From Beroe forskalii (Eukaryota > Ctenophora > Nuda > Beroida > Beroidae), in NCBI GenBank assembly GCA_011033025.1, contig WFMF01000024.1:682001-746000 (forward strand): 64,000 nucleotides of DNA. Direction: 5' to 3'. Both the position numbers and the translations under genes were made by a program. Each line of letters opens with the position of its first letter. Position 1 is the first letter of the stretch. Below the pieces are notes generated by a model. The model made no database searches, was not told where the DNA came from, and was given only the letters and a program-made list of their open reading frames with translations. This document shows, piece after piece, positions 34,201-46,038 of this stretch.

Positions 34201-34975
34201 AATGTCTGTCTACATCTACAAATCTGGAAATGTACACCACTGTACACTACTCACGCGATGATTCCGAGCATGTTCATCCCTTCCACAGCCAGTTCTTCAG
34301 GCATCTCCCCCGGTACGTAGACAGTCTTCGTCTTCATGTGACTCATCGAGACCATGTTCTTAGGGATGATGTTCTTGATCATGTCAGAGATAACGTCCAG
34401 AACGGAGGATTTGTCATCGTTGAAGGAGGGGTCTCGGTGGGTCTTTGAAGCTTGTCTGGCAACGTCCACTTTCCCAGGGTCAATGGCGGAAACCAATAAC
34501 AGTCCTATGATAGAGGACTGTGATGGATGCTGGCTATCATGTTTTCTATAATTGCACAATAAAGTTAAAAAGTAGTTAAATTCTTTATTTTATATCAAAC
34601 ATTTCGACAGATTTCCAACATCAAACCATTGCTCCTCACTCCCCCCTAGAACCTACCTATGATAGCAGCGAATACGGTGGTACTGATGTAGTAGAGGAAG
34701 GTTATTCCAGCCTGTTTATTGAACTTCCCTGGCCGGTTGCCAGCAATTCCAATGATCAGTGAGGTCACCACGAGGGGCAGGACCAACATGTGGAGACCTC
34801 GGAGGAGCAGATCTCCCGGGATCCGGATCCCTTTGATGAGGTTGTGGTGGGGTTCAGGCTCGTGGTTCTCTCTGATGGCAACCCCGCACCCGATCCCAAT
34901 AACCACTCCTGCTATTGTCAGAATAGCGAGAAGGTTGTCTCGCAGCACTTTCTTTGCTTTCTTTCCCGAACACAT
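31246..34975 (-). CDS. Excitatory amino acid transporter (SLC1 family), eight coding exons
   Basis: A sodium-coupled glutamate/aspartate transporter of the plasma membrane. Minus-strand exons in order: 34975-34657, 34504-34255, 34019-33903, 33680-33463, 32434-32318, 32139-31885, 31679-31525, 31260-31246. They give about 481 residues. Seen: TM1-3 in exon 1 ([28 protein letters not shown]), [11 protein letters not shown], hairpin 1 [11 protein letters not shown] (~302), [10 protein letters not shown] with the Na-binding Asp (~338), hairpin 2 [20 protein letters not shown], and TM8 [12 protein letters not shown] with Asp415, Arg418 and Asn422. The Arg marks acidic substrates over neutral ones (ASCT). 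The loop between TM3 and TM4 is short. The start is taken as the Met after an acceptor at 34989; a 5' noncoding exon is likely upstream. The sixth intron lacks an AG at the expected position, and the AG used here adds about ten residues. Confidence 0.92.
31646..31661. repeat. 16-bp direct repeat at SLC1 exon 7
   Basis: TCACCCACGACGTTGG (plus strand) recurs exactly at 31881-31896, at the end of exon 6. On the transcript both copies read AACGTCGTGGGTGA, encoding Asn-Val-Val-Gly. Confidence 0.9.
31881..31896. repeat. 16-bp direct repeat at the SLC1 exon 6 donor
   Basis: Partner of the repeat at 31646-31661. The GTGAGT donor of intron 6 overlaps this copy. Confidence 0.9.
32440..32600. repeat. 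G-rich short repeats in an SLC1 intron
   Basis: Plus-strand runs of GGGG separated by 6-12 bases (AATGGGGGTAAAATGGGGA). In the transcript this is a long pyrimidine tract within intron 4, upstream of the exon 5 acceptor. The plus strand could form G-quadruplexes. Confidence 0.6.
34504..34513. repeat. 10-bp direct repeat at the 3' end of SLC1 intron 1
   Basis: CCTATGATAG (transcript CTATCATAGG) recurs at 34656-34665. The intron length (152) equals the repeat spacing, and the splice falls at the same place in both copies. Confidence 0.85.
34656..34665. repeat. 10-bp direct repeat at the 5' end of SLC1 intron 1
   Basis: Partner of 34504-34513. The exon ends CTATCATAG and the donor is GTAGGT. 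Confidence 0.85.
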
Positions 34976-35033
34976 GGTTAATTTGCCTATAAGTGAGGAT
35001 AAATTTTTTGTTATGTTCATTGTAACTAACTAA

Positions 35034-38000
35034 TAAGATAAAATGTTAAGTCAATGATAAAACGCAATTTGAGGAATCAGCAAATAACAAAAATGTTTCT
35101 CGTTTTCAGTTATTTCCGTTACTTTATTGTTTTATAATTATTCTTTCATTGATAACGAATTCAGTATGAGTACAGGTTCTTAACTGAGTAACTGAATATC
35201 TTTAAAAGTTAAAATAGTGAAACTATAAAACAGCGAAAAGGAGGCTCGATAAACAACAAATAATACGTCCAAGGACTCATTGTATGCCCGCGACCTTTCT
35301 CTTCTTCAGTATTTCACAAGATGCTAAGATGCATCTTACTGACACACCTGCTCAACCAGAACGCGACTCACTTGGTCACTTGTAGTTTACACCTGGTACA
35401 CTTTATTCAGCACATAAAAAGTACTTTCCTTACTTGGCTACTTCTTCAATTCTTAATTTGGACAGTGCTATTCCTTAGTCTCTGGCTCAATTCCATTACC
35501 AGACAACAGATGTACCGGTTTCAGTGTACATCTGTCTTGAATATTAGGCGGTAATTTCAAACTTGCTGCAAAATCATGAGAGCAAACAGTGAAAACTCCG
35601 CTTGAACTGCGCAACAAAAGATGGAGCGGGCTTTGAAAAAAGATAACGTGAAAACAATAACAACGAACCATGTATCAATACGGCATCAAGACAACTGTGG
35701 GCATTGTTCAGTATTAGAGAGTTAGAGAAACTTAATACCGAACAGTTGCGTTGGTGGTACTGCAGAGTGCAGTTTAACAGTTTGTAGGTAGTATTCCAAT
35801 GAGGAGTGCATCTCACCAACGGTTCCACATCAACAATTCCCTGTTCTAATCCCTGATGAAGACGTCACTCCTAGAGTTCTAGCCACCTGATCCGGTTGTG
35901 TTCGTGATATATCAGAGAACAGGTAGAAGTGTGAGAGGGCTGGATGATCTACGGGTGGCCGGGGATGTGCTAATTGGATGCACTGAGATGGGATGTTCTG
36001 ATGGTAGGGCGGGTGTTTGGTTACCAAATACTTTAGATAAAAGGGCAGCTAGGTGCTAATATACTGCACAGTTCTCTCTAGACATCCCAAGAATATGAAA
36101 CATATATTCAAAAAGGTGGTGGCACAGGGGGTATAATGAAAACCGGCTAACAACATCAGGAGAACCTTCAGGGATCAATGATCATGGAATCAGATCACCA
36201 GAGCATGATCAGAGCATCAGGGACATCAGGGATTAGGGAATCAGGTAGCATGTGCTGAGTGCTCATGTGTAGGGGTGTACGGTACAACTTCAGGCAGAAC
36301 TGAGCAACGAGAGACCTGTTGATTACCACCTAGGATTACACACTTACAGAACACACAATGCCGGTTTCAAATCAGGTAGAGGTTGTCACAGTAACGCAAT
36401 GATTTTGATTTGAATTATGATGGAGTGGGGCCGCTGAATTGCACTGCACCCTGATCAACATAAAAATATGAGATTATGAGAAATGGACCTGCTGCAAATT
36501 AACAAAACAGAGATTTCGATGGATAGAAGCCAGAAAAACAATCTTTGATAAATGTGTGCATGAAGTCAAGTTTTAAACGTTAAAATGAGTAAGATATTGC
36601 AAGCATGGAGGCAAGCAAGCAATCGTTGCGGTTTAAAATGATCAAAAATAGCGACAGGATAGGCCAATAAGATCAAGAATTTATAGCTTACCACCAATAA
36701 AAATCATAAATGATAAAATATTAATAGATTTTTACCGCTTTCATCAATAGAAAAACGGCAGGGACTATTCAATTATGTATAAAAACTTAAAAAGTTGCAA
36801 CGGTGAAGAAACTCGTGCATTAAGCGAAAGAACGACGGATATCTTCACGGTTTGATTTTAATACCAAAGAACTGTGAAGAGTGAACATGAAACACTATCA
36901 TGTTGTTCGAGAACATTATAATGTTCAAATGCTCAAATTGATAATTCGAACACATCAAAACTCACATGAAAAACCTAGCAACTGAGTACCTACCTACTTA
37001 CCTACTTGAGTAGGACAATGTACATTTCTGCAGAAAAGTGGACGTCTGAGACACAAAACCATGTCGAATAACACTCTATCAACTGACTCAACCAACAGTT
37101 GAAAAGTTCAAGGTAATAAAACTGGACAGGCACTATTCGGGACATTTAGATGACTGACTGGCAGATTGCCAAATTGGATAATAGTCACTGCTGGCTGCAC
37201 GCCAAAACACTTCCACCCCACTACCACTTTACCACCTGCTGTGAAATGAGCAGTGTACTGCGTGTACTACACGGTAATGGTGTGGTAATGACTGCAGGGG
37301 AGATACAACATCTAGATCACTTAAAAAAGTAAAACCAGCTTTATCTCACCAGGTCTGTTGTTGGAATGTCACGTGTCTAGACCACGTGACTAGACCACGT
37401 GGCATTGTGCTCAAAGCAAGTAACATGGCACCAAGACCACGTGACACGGCACCACAAGACCACGTGACATGGCAATCTGACCAATCCGGTGACAGGGCAG
37501 AGCTTTTAGCAGGTTTTCAGTGTGACAATACACTGATCTCCGTGCAGGAGTGGAGGTAATGGGAGGATGGTGTAATGGGGGATTTGGCGGGTACCTAGTG
37601 AGCTGCTAAATCAGATGCAAAGACTTTGGTGAGTGTTTACTATTTAATATTTATAGGTGCTTAGAGCACTAGGTACACGTGCAATGGTAAGAATGGATGT
37701 TGTTGTCATTGTTTAACAGGCCAATAACATAAAACATCAATTTCCGTGTAAAGCATGCATTAAAACATGCATCAAAACATTTTATAAGCTATCGAGGTTC
37801 AAGGTACTTACTCAGTCACTATTTAACTATTTACTAGCTTACTAAACGGAGTGATCACAAGATCAGAAGTTAAAGGTTTTACTAAAGGAAGATTGCAGCA
37901 CGATGGCAGCTGGAGGATATACGGGTTTTAATAACCGTTACACTCGGGGAGGAAGGAGTGGTGACAGCTGCTGGTGATATCTGGGAACTAATTAATCAAG

Positions 38001-41000
38001 GAGCAGAGGAATCAGACTATGTTAAGCTGTAGCTTCATCTGTTAAGCTATGTTACTATGTTACCTTATTCCTATGTAACCAGAAGTTACTGTAAGAGCTA
38101 TGGAGTACAGGTCCTGCATAATCAGTTGATAGATACCAATGCCTAGGTAGTGACTTTTATCTCATGCCATGGGGGGGGGCGCAGTCAGCTAGAGTATATG
38201 AGAGTGCCCCAATGCAAAGTTCGGTGGCGGCCCCACGGGAAACCATTGTTATTTTAATTTAAGTGCCTCAAACTCAATAAGTTCAATAAGAGATCAAAAA
38301 GATATCTAGAAGGCAATAAGAGATAGAAGACAATAAGTATAAACCGAATAGTAATGGATATGCTGATATGCCAGAATCTTCGGACAAAATATTCGAGGGG
38401 CTAGAGCCCCTAAGACCAATCAAATTGCATAAAGTTCACCGCAAATCAACTTATATTATTAGCAATGCAACATTAATTGCCTGGAGGCTGGAACACAATC
38501 GGAAAGCACCCTTATAACTCAACAGACAACACTCCAACAATGTGACACAAACCGTGAAACTGAGATGACGCCTATCGCTTATCAACACATCAAGTTAAAG
38601 TGTACCAGATTACCAGAACGTAGGAACAGAATTAGACGTGATATGAGTTGTTGAAGCAGACGTTATAACAGGAAGCTACAGCTGCTCAGTGCTTCAGTGG
38701 AACAGAAATCAAGTACTACAACACACTCTCTCAACATGGAATGATACTCTGTTGGAGTCATGCCAGAAAATATTATAGGGCTCAGGTTAGTAATTAATGA
38801 ACATGCGTTTATTCCTTCCGCGAAAATGCACAGGTTAAGTTGATTAATTGAAACCTTGAATAAATTAAGCAAAATATGTATATTCAAAGTTATGATGATA
38901 ATATATTATTTCTTTATTTCGATTCCACTCATTAATCAGCTTACGAGCCAGTGACCGCATAAAGATTTGAAGACGATATGAAAGTGTGAATAGTTATTGA
39001 GTTATTGAGGAAGATGCAATAGAAGTGTAACTGTACCTAATCGGGCACAAATGAAATGAAGAACAAGTGGACGGTAAATCTGGTTGGTGATGGCGTTGAA
39101 ATGGAATCCTATCTCCATGGGAATTTTCCACTGGTAATCGAATTTATCTTGCAATTTGCAAACGTTACAGTCGTGCACAAATCACGCATCGTTAATTACA
39201 AGGGCGCTGACATAGGTACAATTTTCCATTGGCCGAAAAGTGAAAAAAGGGCCAAAATTTTTCCGGTTTCTGCCTCAAACCAACATGTGTCTCGTGTACT
39301 TTTTGGGCTCACTAAGTCAGTATCGTACTGCGTAAGAATTATTGACTGATTCTCGCAGAAGCCAGCTGAGTGATGAGCATGCACAATGATACCTTGGAGG
39401 ATCGATATAAAAACAAAAGTATTGAACCCCCCATGACGATTTCAGAATCATTACAACATCACAAATCACGATAGAAATAATTTCCAAGTTATTACTTTAT
39501 TACATGTCTTAAATCTGCAATGAATTAGCATGTTATGGTAAGTCGAATTCCACTAAAATTGCCATTTCAGTCGAAGATAACGGCACTAAATCGTAGGATG
39601 CCAGATTCGAGATTTATTCATCGTCTGAATACATAATTATTTACAAAAATGTAGCACGTTGGTGTTATATAGTTATATGATGGTGTAATATGATGCAAAA
39701 AGACAGGGTATTCCAAGAATTTTGTCACCCCTAGTAGAAGCCCTTGAAGCCACAATCTACATCACTGCCACATTGATCCGTCAGCAGTTCTGCAATCCTC
39801 CCCAAAGTCACAAAAGATTTTTCAGTTGACACAACCCTCTTAATAAAACAAAAACCAAAGGCTAAGGCCAAATCAGTAGAACATACTATGCTGCTTTCGG
39901 CCACAAAATTGAAGTAAGGGGTCAATGGAAAAATTCCAACCCAATTTGGTTCTACCTTGGGTGATACCTACTGATACTCGATTGTCATTCAAAATTTCAT
40001 CTTTAATTATCACATTCTGATAGTGATAGGAATGTAACTGTAAGACGTGTCTGTAGGGTTCAAGGAATGAGGACTGATGGTGAATGCAATGGAAAGTGAG
40101 AATGAACAAAGTAGGCACACTAGATGTTTGTCAACCAATCAACCATTATTCCAATCTCACGTAGCGAGTTCTTTTATCATTCTTTGAAAACAACCCTAGA
40201 AGCACTGAGTGCCTACTTCCGCAACCCCTTGCCAAGTTACCTTCCAGAAACTGTTCCTGGTTCCTTTGTTCATTTATTCAATATGTAATATGATCTGTAG
40301 ATATTGTCAAATATGCCATACCATTCGTTTTTTGCTTGCTTGTTTTACGCAAATAGAAAGCATGCATTGGAGGTATACACAGCACCAAGCATTGAAAGAG
40401 CATGTGATGCGCCACATTAAAACTTGTTACAGAATAGACTAATAGAGCACTAGAGCAGCTGTTGCAATATATCACATGTGGAATGGAAGTGTTAGTTCCG
40501 AGTCACGCCGGGATCACGCCGGTCTCATGCCGGTTACACGCGACCAACATGCCGGCTGCACACCGGCAACTCAATAACTCAATGCTATGTGCGAGTTCAG
40601 AGCTGTCCAATATTAACCGTTCTTTTGTTTGTTGTTACGTTCTTAGTGGTTTTGAGTCTCAGTTGTCCATATAAACGACCTTTTTTGTTAAAACTAACAT
40701 GTTTAGATGAGTTGAATTGAAGAAAGGATGAACTAATTGAAATCAATTGTATCGAATAAATAGGTGAATAGATGATTGGATCGGATAAATAACTGAATGG
40801 GATAGATAAGTAAATTATCATTTGTGTGATGAAAGATAAATAAATGACCAAGCTCATCCAGGCGCCAAATTCTCGATTCACTATTAGTATTACATATTAA
40901 TTTCGGATAATGAACAAATGAAATCAAATGATGACATCTAAAACACTAATACAATATTCACTTCAGCCCATGAAACGTCTGTTGATAACCGTTAAATCCG

Positions 41001-41160
41001 AATACTTGCAAAAGACTGGGTACCTCTCTAACGACAGAAACTCTAGTGTGAAGCCAAGCAGTAGCCTCTCAACCACTCCCGCATTGCCCAAGGTAACACA
41101 ATCATTGACACACATGGCATACGATTTTTTTGACTTCACATTCCCGCCCTGGCCAGGGCG
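35034..41160. other. Long region with no recognised coding gene
   Basis: It may contain 5' noncoding exons and control elements of the SLC1 gene. Short open frames such as 39056-39349 and 39731-40118 resemble no family I recognise and lack splice or composition support. A CACGTG cluster lies at 37370-37466, a G(9) run at about 38170, and a CCGG-rich patch (GCCGG words) at 40505-40565. Confidence 0.5.
37370..37466. promoter_or_regulatory. Cluster of five CACGTG E-boxes
   Basis: CACGTG occurs at 37370, 37383, 37396, 37438 and 37461. The first three are spaced exactly 13 bases apart. Most are in the context ACCACGTGAC, close to the GTCACGTGAC preferred by MiT/TFE and USF factors. The unit AGACCACGTGACAYGGCA also repeats, so tandem duplication made part of the cluster. 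Confidence 0.6.
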
Positions 41161-42499
41161 GTAACCCCCTGCATATCAGAAAAATAAAAAGAAATAGAGA
41201 GTCAGGACCTATCTAGAACGATTCGTCGTAAAATTTTAGGTCTAGAACAACCGTTCTTATAGATACGCGTATACTTAAATCGCACGCTACAGTAACGTAA
41301 CTGGCCAGGGCTATATATGAGAGAATTCAGTGTCACAGGAGTTTATATAATAAGATAATTTATGACCCAATTTAAATCGATGAGATCTCAAGTTCTACAA
41401 ATGGTAGAGACATGATCGAGGTCACGTTTTGTAGATCTAAGATGGGGAATTGCATTAGGCTATAAAAGAAGTTCTGGTGACGTCATTATGACGTCATTAT
41501 GACGTCATCAACTTAGCGAAATTTTACTGCTTTTTTAGCGAAAATAGGTCGTTTTCGTGCGCATTTTTCACCAAGGAGTGGAGATAGCTCAAAAATTTTG
41601 AAAAATCGTTAGTTGGAAATTTAAAGAGCTTTCAGAAAATCATACCGATCATTGGGCTATCTCGATTTTTCATCGAGATATACGCGATTTCCTAAGGTAC
41701 GGTGAAAAATCGATGTCGAAATTTTAGGACAAAACTTAAACGAGAGAGATGTCAAGAACTACGACTTATCTTGAGATGAGATTGGTCAAAGTATGTTGTA
41801 CTAAGGCGGAATTGTCTTATAGGCTACATGGGAAGTTGGTTTGAGCCTATTTGGGTGCTGTGATGACGTCATCAAAATCGCGTAAAACCACTAAAATAGC
41901 GTATTTTGCGATAAAACGCTATTTTGCGCTACTTTAGACATCTCTAACTCAGAGAGTTTTCATCGGAATATGTTTTACTTCGATGTTTTGCTTTTAGACC
42001 TCGAGATTTAGCTATAAAACGAGTTTCAAGGTGATCGGTTGAAATATGTCGTCATGCGAAGCCTCTAAAAATTGAGCCGCAAAATGGTTGAAATTACGTT
42101 AATGATGAAAAATTGTGCTCAAGCCTTATTCTGTGATACGATGACGAACTAATAATGGTTTCCTCATGTCTCTCAGTGACTAAATGTGGGAAATATACGA
42201 TGAAATAGTGAATCACGTGAGTTCACGTGAACGTTTTGTAGAAATTAGGGGATTTCAAGAAAATCATATTTACACGCGATTTTCGACTTGATTTCAAATA
42301 CGACTAATGCACGTGAAATTAGATCTGGGTGCTACATTTCAGCACGTGAGTTCACGTGGACGATTTGTAGAAATTAGGAAATTGGTCAATTCTAGTAATT
42401 CCAAGTTAGAATAACGTTGTTTCGGAATGCGTGAGGTTTAGTTACGTTGGTTCCAACCGAAAGAAATGGACTGACGTCACCAAATCAGCAGGGGGTTAC
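41161..42499. mobile_element. Putative TIR element with CRE palindromes
   Basis: GTAACCCCCTGC at 41161-41172 and its perfect reverse complement at 42488-42499 bound a 1.34-kb segment with no transposase. Inside, TGACGTCA occurs at 41478, 41489, 41500, 41864 and 42472. A CACGTGAGTTCACGTG phrase with its downstream GTAGAAATTAGG is duplicated at about 42215 and 42345. No target-site duplication is obvious, so the boundaries are tentative. Confidence 0.5.
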
Positions 42500-45400
42500 T
42501 ACGACAACCGTCTCGGTTTTGGAGAGCCTATCAATTATAAAGAAATCAAATTAAAAACTGCATAGACGCAGTTTTGTCGAGGGAATGAAATGGTTGAAGG
42601 TGTTCCAAAGTTGCTGAGTATAATAAAACGAGCTATTTTTAGGCACCCGAAATAGTGAGCTACATAAAGAAAGAATCAAAGAAACCAGTGAAAGTTGGGG
42701 ACGAATTCTTCGGCCTCCATTAGACCACATTCCTCACCGGAAGAATCATCAAGCCTCCTTCTACCCTGATCTACCTTTTCGTTTTTAAAACAATCCATCA
42801 CAAACCACTCTCCGAACTTTTTCAGAGACATCTATTTATCAATAGATAGATGAGACTGGAGGGAATATGACTGTAATAGCAGTGAACAGTTTTCAGATAC
42901 GCAACCCTCTCTGAGATCCCGCTGTGAGAACACTCAACAGTTACTGTTGTTAGAACACACCGTGTCACACGAGAATTTGCTCCGGAAACACGTGTGGTTT
43001 CGAGTAACACAAACCTCACGAGTGTTTTTCACAGCGGGATCGAATGATGAAGAAGGTTCTTGTAGCCTAATTAGCCTATACTAGGTTGCGTAGAATGAAT
43101 AATGATTATTCTGGAATCAAATTTGTCTTGGTAATCTTGAAATAATCAAACAAATTGAGGGTCGAACGAACTAGAACTATACTGAACTAAGTCGAAATTT
43201 AGTCAAACTGATTTCCTATTTTTGATAATATGATATTAATTTAAGAGTAGATATTTGAGCATTTGGACCGAGTCTTCGCCAGATGATTTAAGTTAGTTAT
43301 ATGCTGTATCTAATAATTATTTGAATTATAGGACCCTCATTTTTACAGATTTAGGAATTTCATCAAGATTCCAAATCTGGCCAAATTCTAAAGAAGCTAG
43401 ACGAATAAAGTAGTACAATGATGTGTAAATACTTATTTACAATTTTATTTCATTACTCATAATACTTTTTTTATTTGTTCAAGGAGACGACTGTTCAATT
43501 AACGTCAAAGTGGATATTGATTAAAAGCTGAAATGCGTACCTATTAGAAAACAGGTAGACGGATGGGCCCAGAGGTATGGGAGTGTGACGACGGTCTGGC
43601 ATTGTGTTTCAACCTAATGCTATTGTCAGCTTCATAATTGGGGTGGGCGACATTATCTTTCATTTTACCAAAGCTAGCAAAGGAACGTACGCAAGTCGCT
43701 AATCTTCCAAATGCTCAAATACCGTTCATAACTTGTTGCCAAACTGTTTAACTGTCACAAACTCGCCAATTGTCTAAAACCCATCCATAACTTATTTAAC
43801 ACCCGTCCTTGATATCCTGTCACAAGACAAAAAACTTTCTGAAACCCGTCCATAACTTATTTAAAACCAGTCCTAAAAGTAAACCTGTCGGAGACTTCCA
43901 ATAAAAGACGGGTAACACTTGTCAGAAAGCCTAGCCAATGAAAGTGTCGTGATGTAGCAAAAATCCTTGGTCCTGGAAATCTTTGCTCTAACTATCATGG
44001 ATAGGAAATTACAAGGAAATTAGGAATCTATACCCACGGTGGGTCCCACCGGGTGGGATACCCATAGTGCCATAAGATGTCAATAATTAAAGTAAGCGAA
44101 AAATGTAAATTGTACAGTCGATATTTAACCAATTGAAGCTACATAATGATTGATATTGAAAAAGGAACAGTCCATCTGGACCTACCTAAGTTGGTAGTCT
44201 AGGAACCTAGCCTACGTATTTCAATTTGTGCCTTGCTATAGCATTTAGGTCATAGGAAAGTAGCTAAGTAGGAAAGGACAAAAGAATGAGAATCTGTGAT
44301 TCGTTCACATCCCTAATCCCTTCCCATTTCCAATGTAAAGAAAATCGCATATTTTCGAGAATCGGGCATGACATCAATCAGCAAAACGTAACTACGAAAG
44401 AAAGAACTGGAATGTGGAAATACCGAAATTTCGCGCGTTGTCATAATCCTTTCATGACGCGGCGCGCATGAAAGTTTCAGAAAAACGCGCAAATGTACGC
44501 GCGCGGCGCGCGCCAAAATAGTCAACTAGCTGCAGAAATGTTGCAGTTGTATAGAGTTTTGTTTCGCGCCTCCCACAAATAACATTATTTAGTGCGACCG
44601 CCTGGACATACCGAAATTTATGCGTTTAAATTTGAAATTACCCAACGATTTGTCAAACTATAAATATAGTGGATGGGGCAGAGAACTCAGTTCAGAATCC
44701 AAAATGAAAACAAGAATTGAAAACACATCTTCCCTGAATTGAAAATGAATCTTAATATACATCACATCTGTAAAATAAGAAAATACATCGAAAACCATTT
44801 CTTTCCAAATAATTAAAATGATTGTGGAGCAAATCCTTTGAGGTGTAATCTATGCGTTTAATTCTAATCATCTTCAAATCGTACTATGCATCGAATATGA
44901 ACTTAAGATGCGAGAAAAACATTTAGTCGTTAGCAATTTGTAAATTCTAACTTTCAACTCTATACCCATTAAGGCATGACGACAAATGTTTCATTCCACT
45001 GTTATTTTATCATAGGTAATTATAGTCATCATAGTAATTATGGGATAGTCCTCACTCCTCAATTCACATTTGACGAATCTCCAGAATAATTATCCTCAGA
45101 AAACCGATAATTATACGCAATTCATCTCATAGATATCAATACATATCAATACATTTCCAAGTATATACATACATTCTAGTAAACGAAATTCACATGCTAA
45201 ATTACGGGATAATACGCAATTTGTATAATGCAAAATAACAATCTTACATCAACCAGCTGAATAGGCAATTCCTACTGTAATACAAGAATTTAGTTACTAG
45301 TCTGAATTCTTGCTGATAAATGATCCTTGGCCGAATACAACTACTCTACTATAGTACAAATTATCCCCTGTTGTTAGAATAGCGAGCAAAAAGTTTCTCA

Positions 45401-46038
45401 AATTCAGAATAATTTCCTCTCGCTTGGAGAGAATAGAAATCAAATTTAAGCCAGAAACTTGGAAGTTACGAAAATCAGAAAAATTTAATTTGTACGTCAA
45501 ACCTCATACCAGTGAAAATAAACCACTCTTTATAAATTAAAATTAAATCCAGTAAATAAAACAAACGCCCATGCTACCTCACTGCAACTTCATTGGTAAA
45601 TTATCAAAATAATAGGATAATTAATTAAACAAATTGAATGTCAGTTCAAACCCAGTCTGAGTTAAGATAATTTGTCAAAACATTGTTGCATTAAGTAATT
45701 ATTCATATAAAATAGGCTAAGTAAGGCAGCAGATTTGTAAAGTAAATGTCAAGGTATGTGTTACTTCTAAGTTTGCTGAGGATTAAGTGAGAAAGTGTCG
45801 GTTTTGGTGAAAACTGAAAATGCTACCCTATCTTTCTCTCCCAATGTACTTGTTCATTTCTTACTAAGTTAGCACCCGGATAATAATTAACCGCTACCCG
45901 TTAGGATGGGTATCAGAAAACTGTGTTGCCAGCCAATGACTTGTAAATGTCTACCATCACTTCAGTCTCCCACAGGTTAGCTATCTGATGAACAAGGTGA
46001 ACGAGGGTGTCTGTCTGTGTCTGTGTGTCTGTGTCTGT
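42500..46038. other. Intergenic, no gene seen
   Basis: AT-rich DNA with a CpG-rich patch near 44455-44515 (GCGCGCGGCGCGCGCC). A (GT)n(CTGT)n-like run at 46005-46035 adjoins the 3' end of the minus-strand gene that follows. Confidence 0.5.

Noticed and set aside
39056..39349. 97-codon open frame as a gene
   Set aside because: No recognisable domain, no splice or poly(A) support, and the opposite strand is also open.
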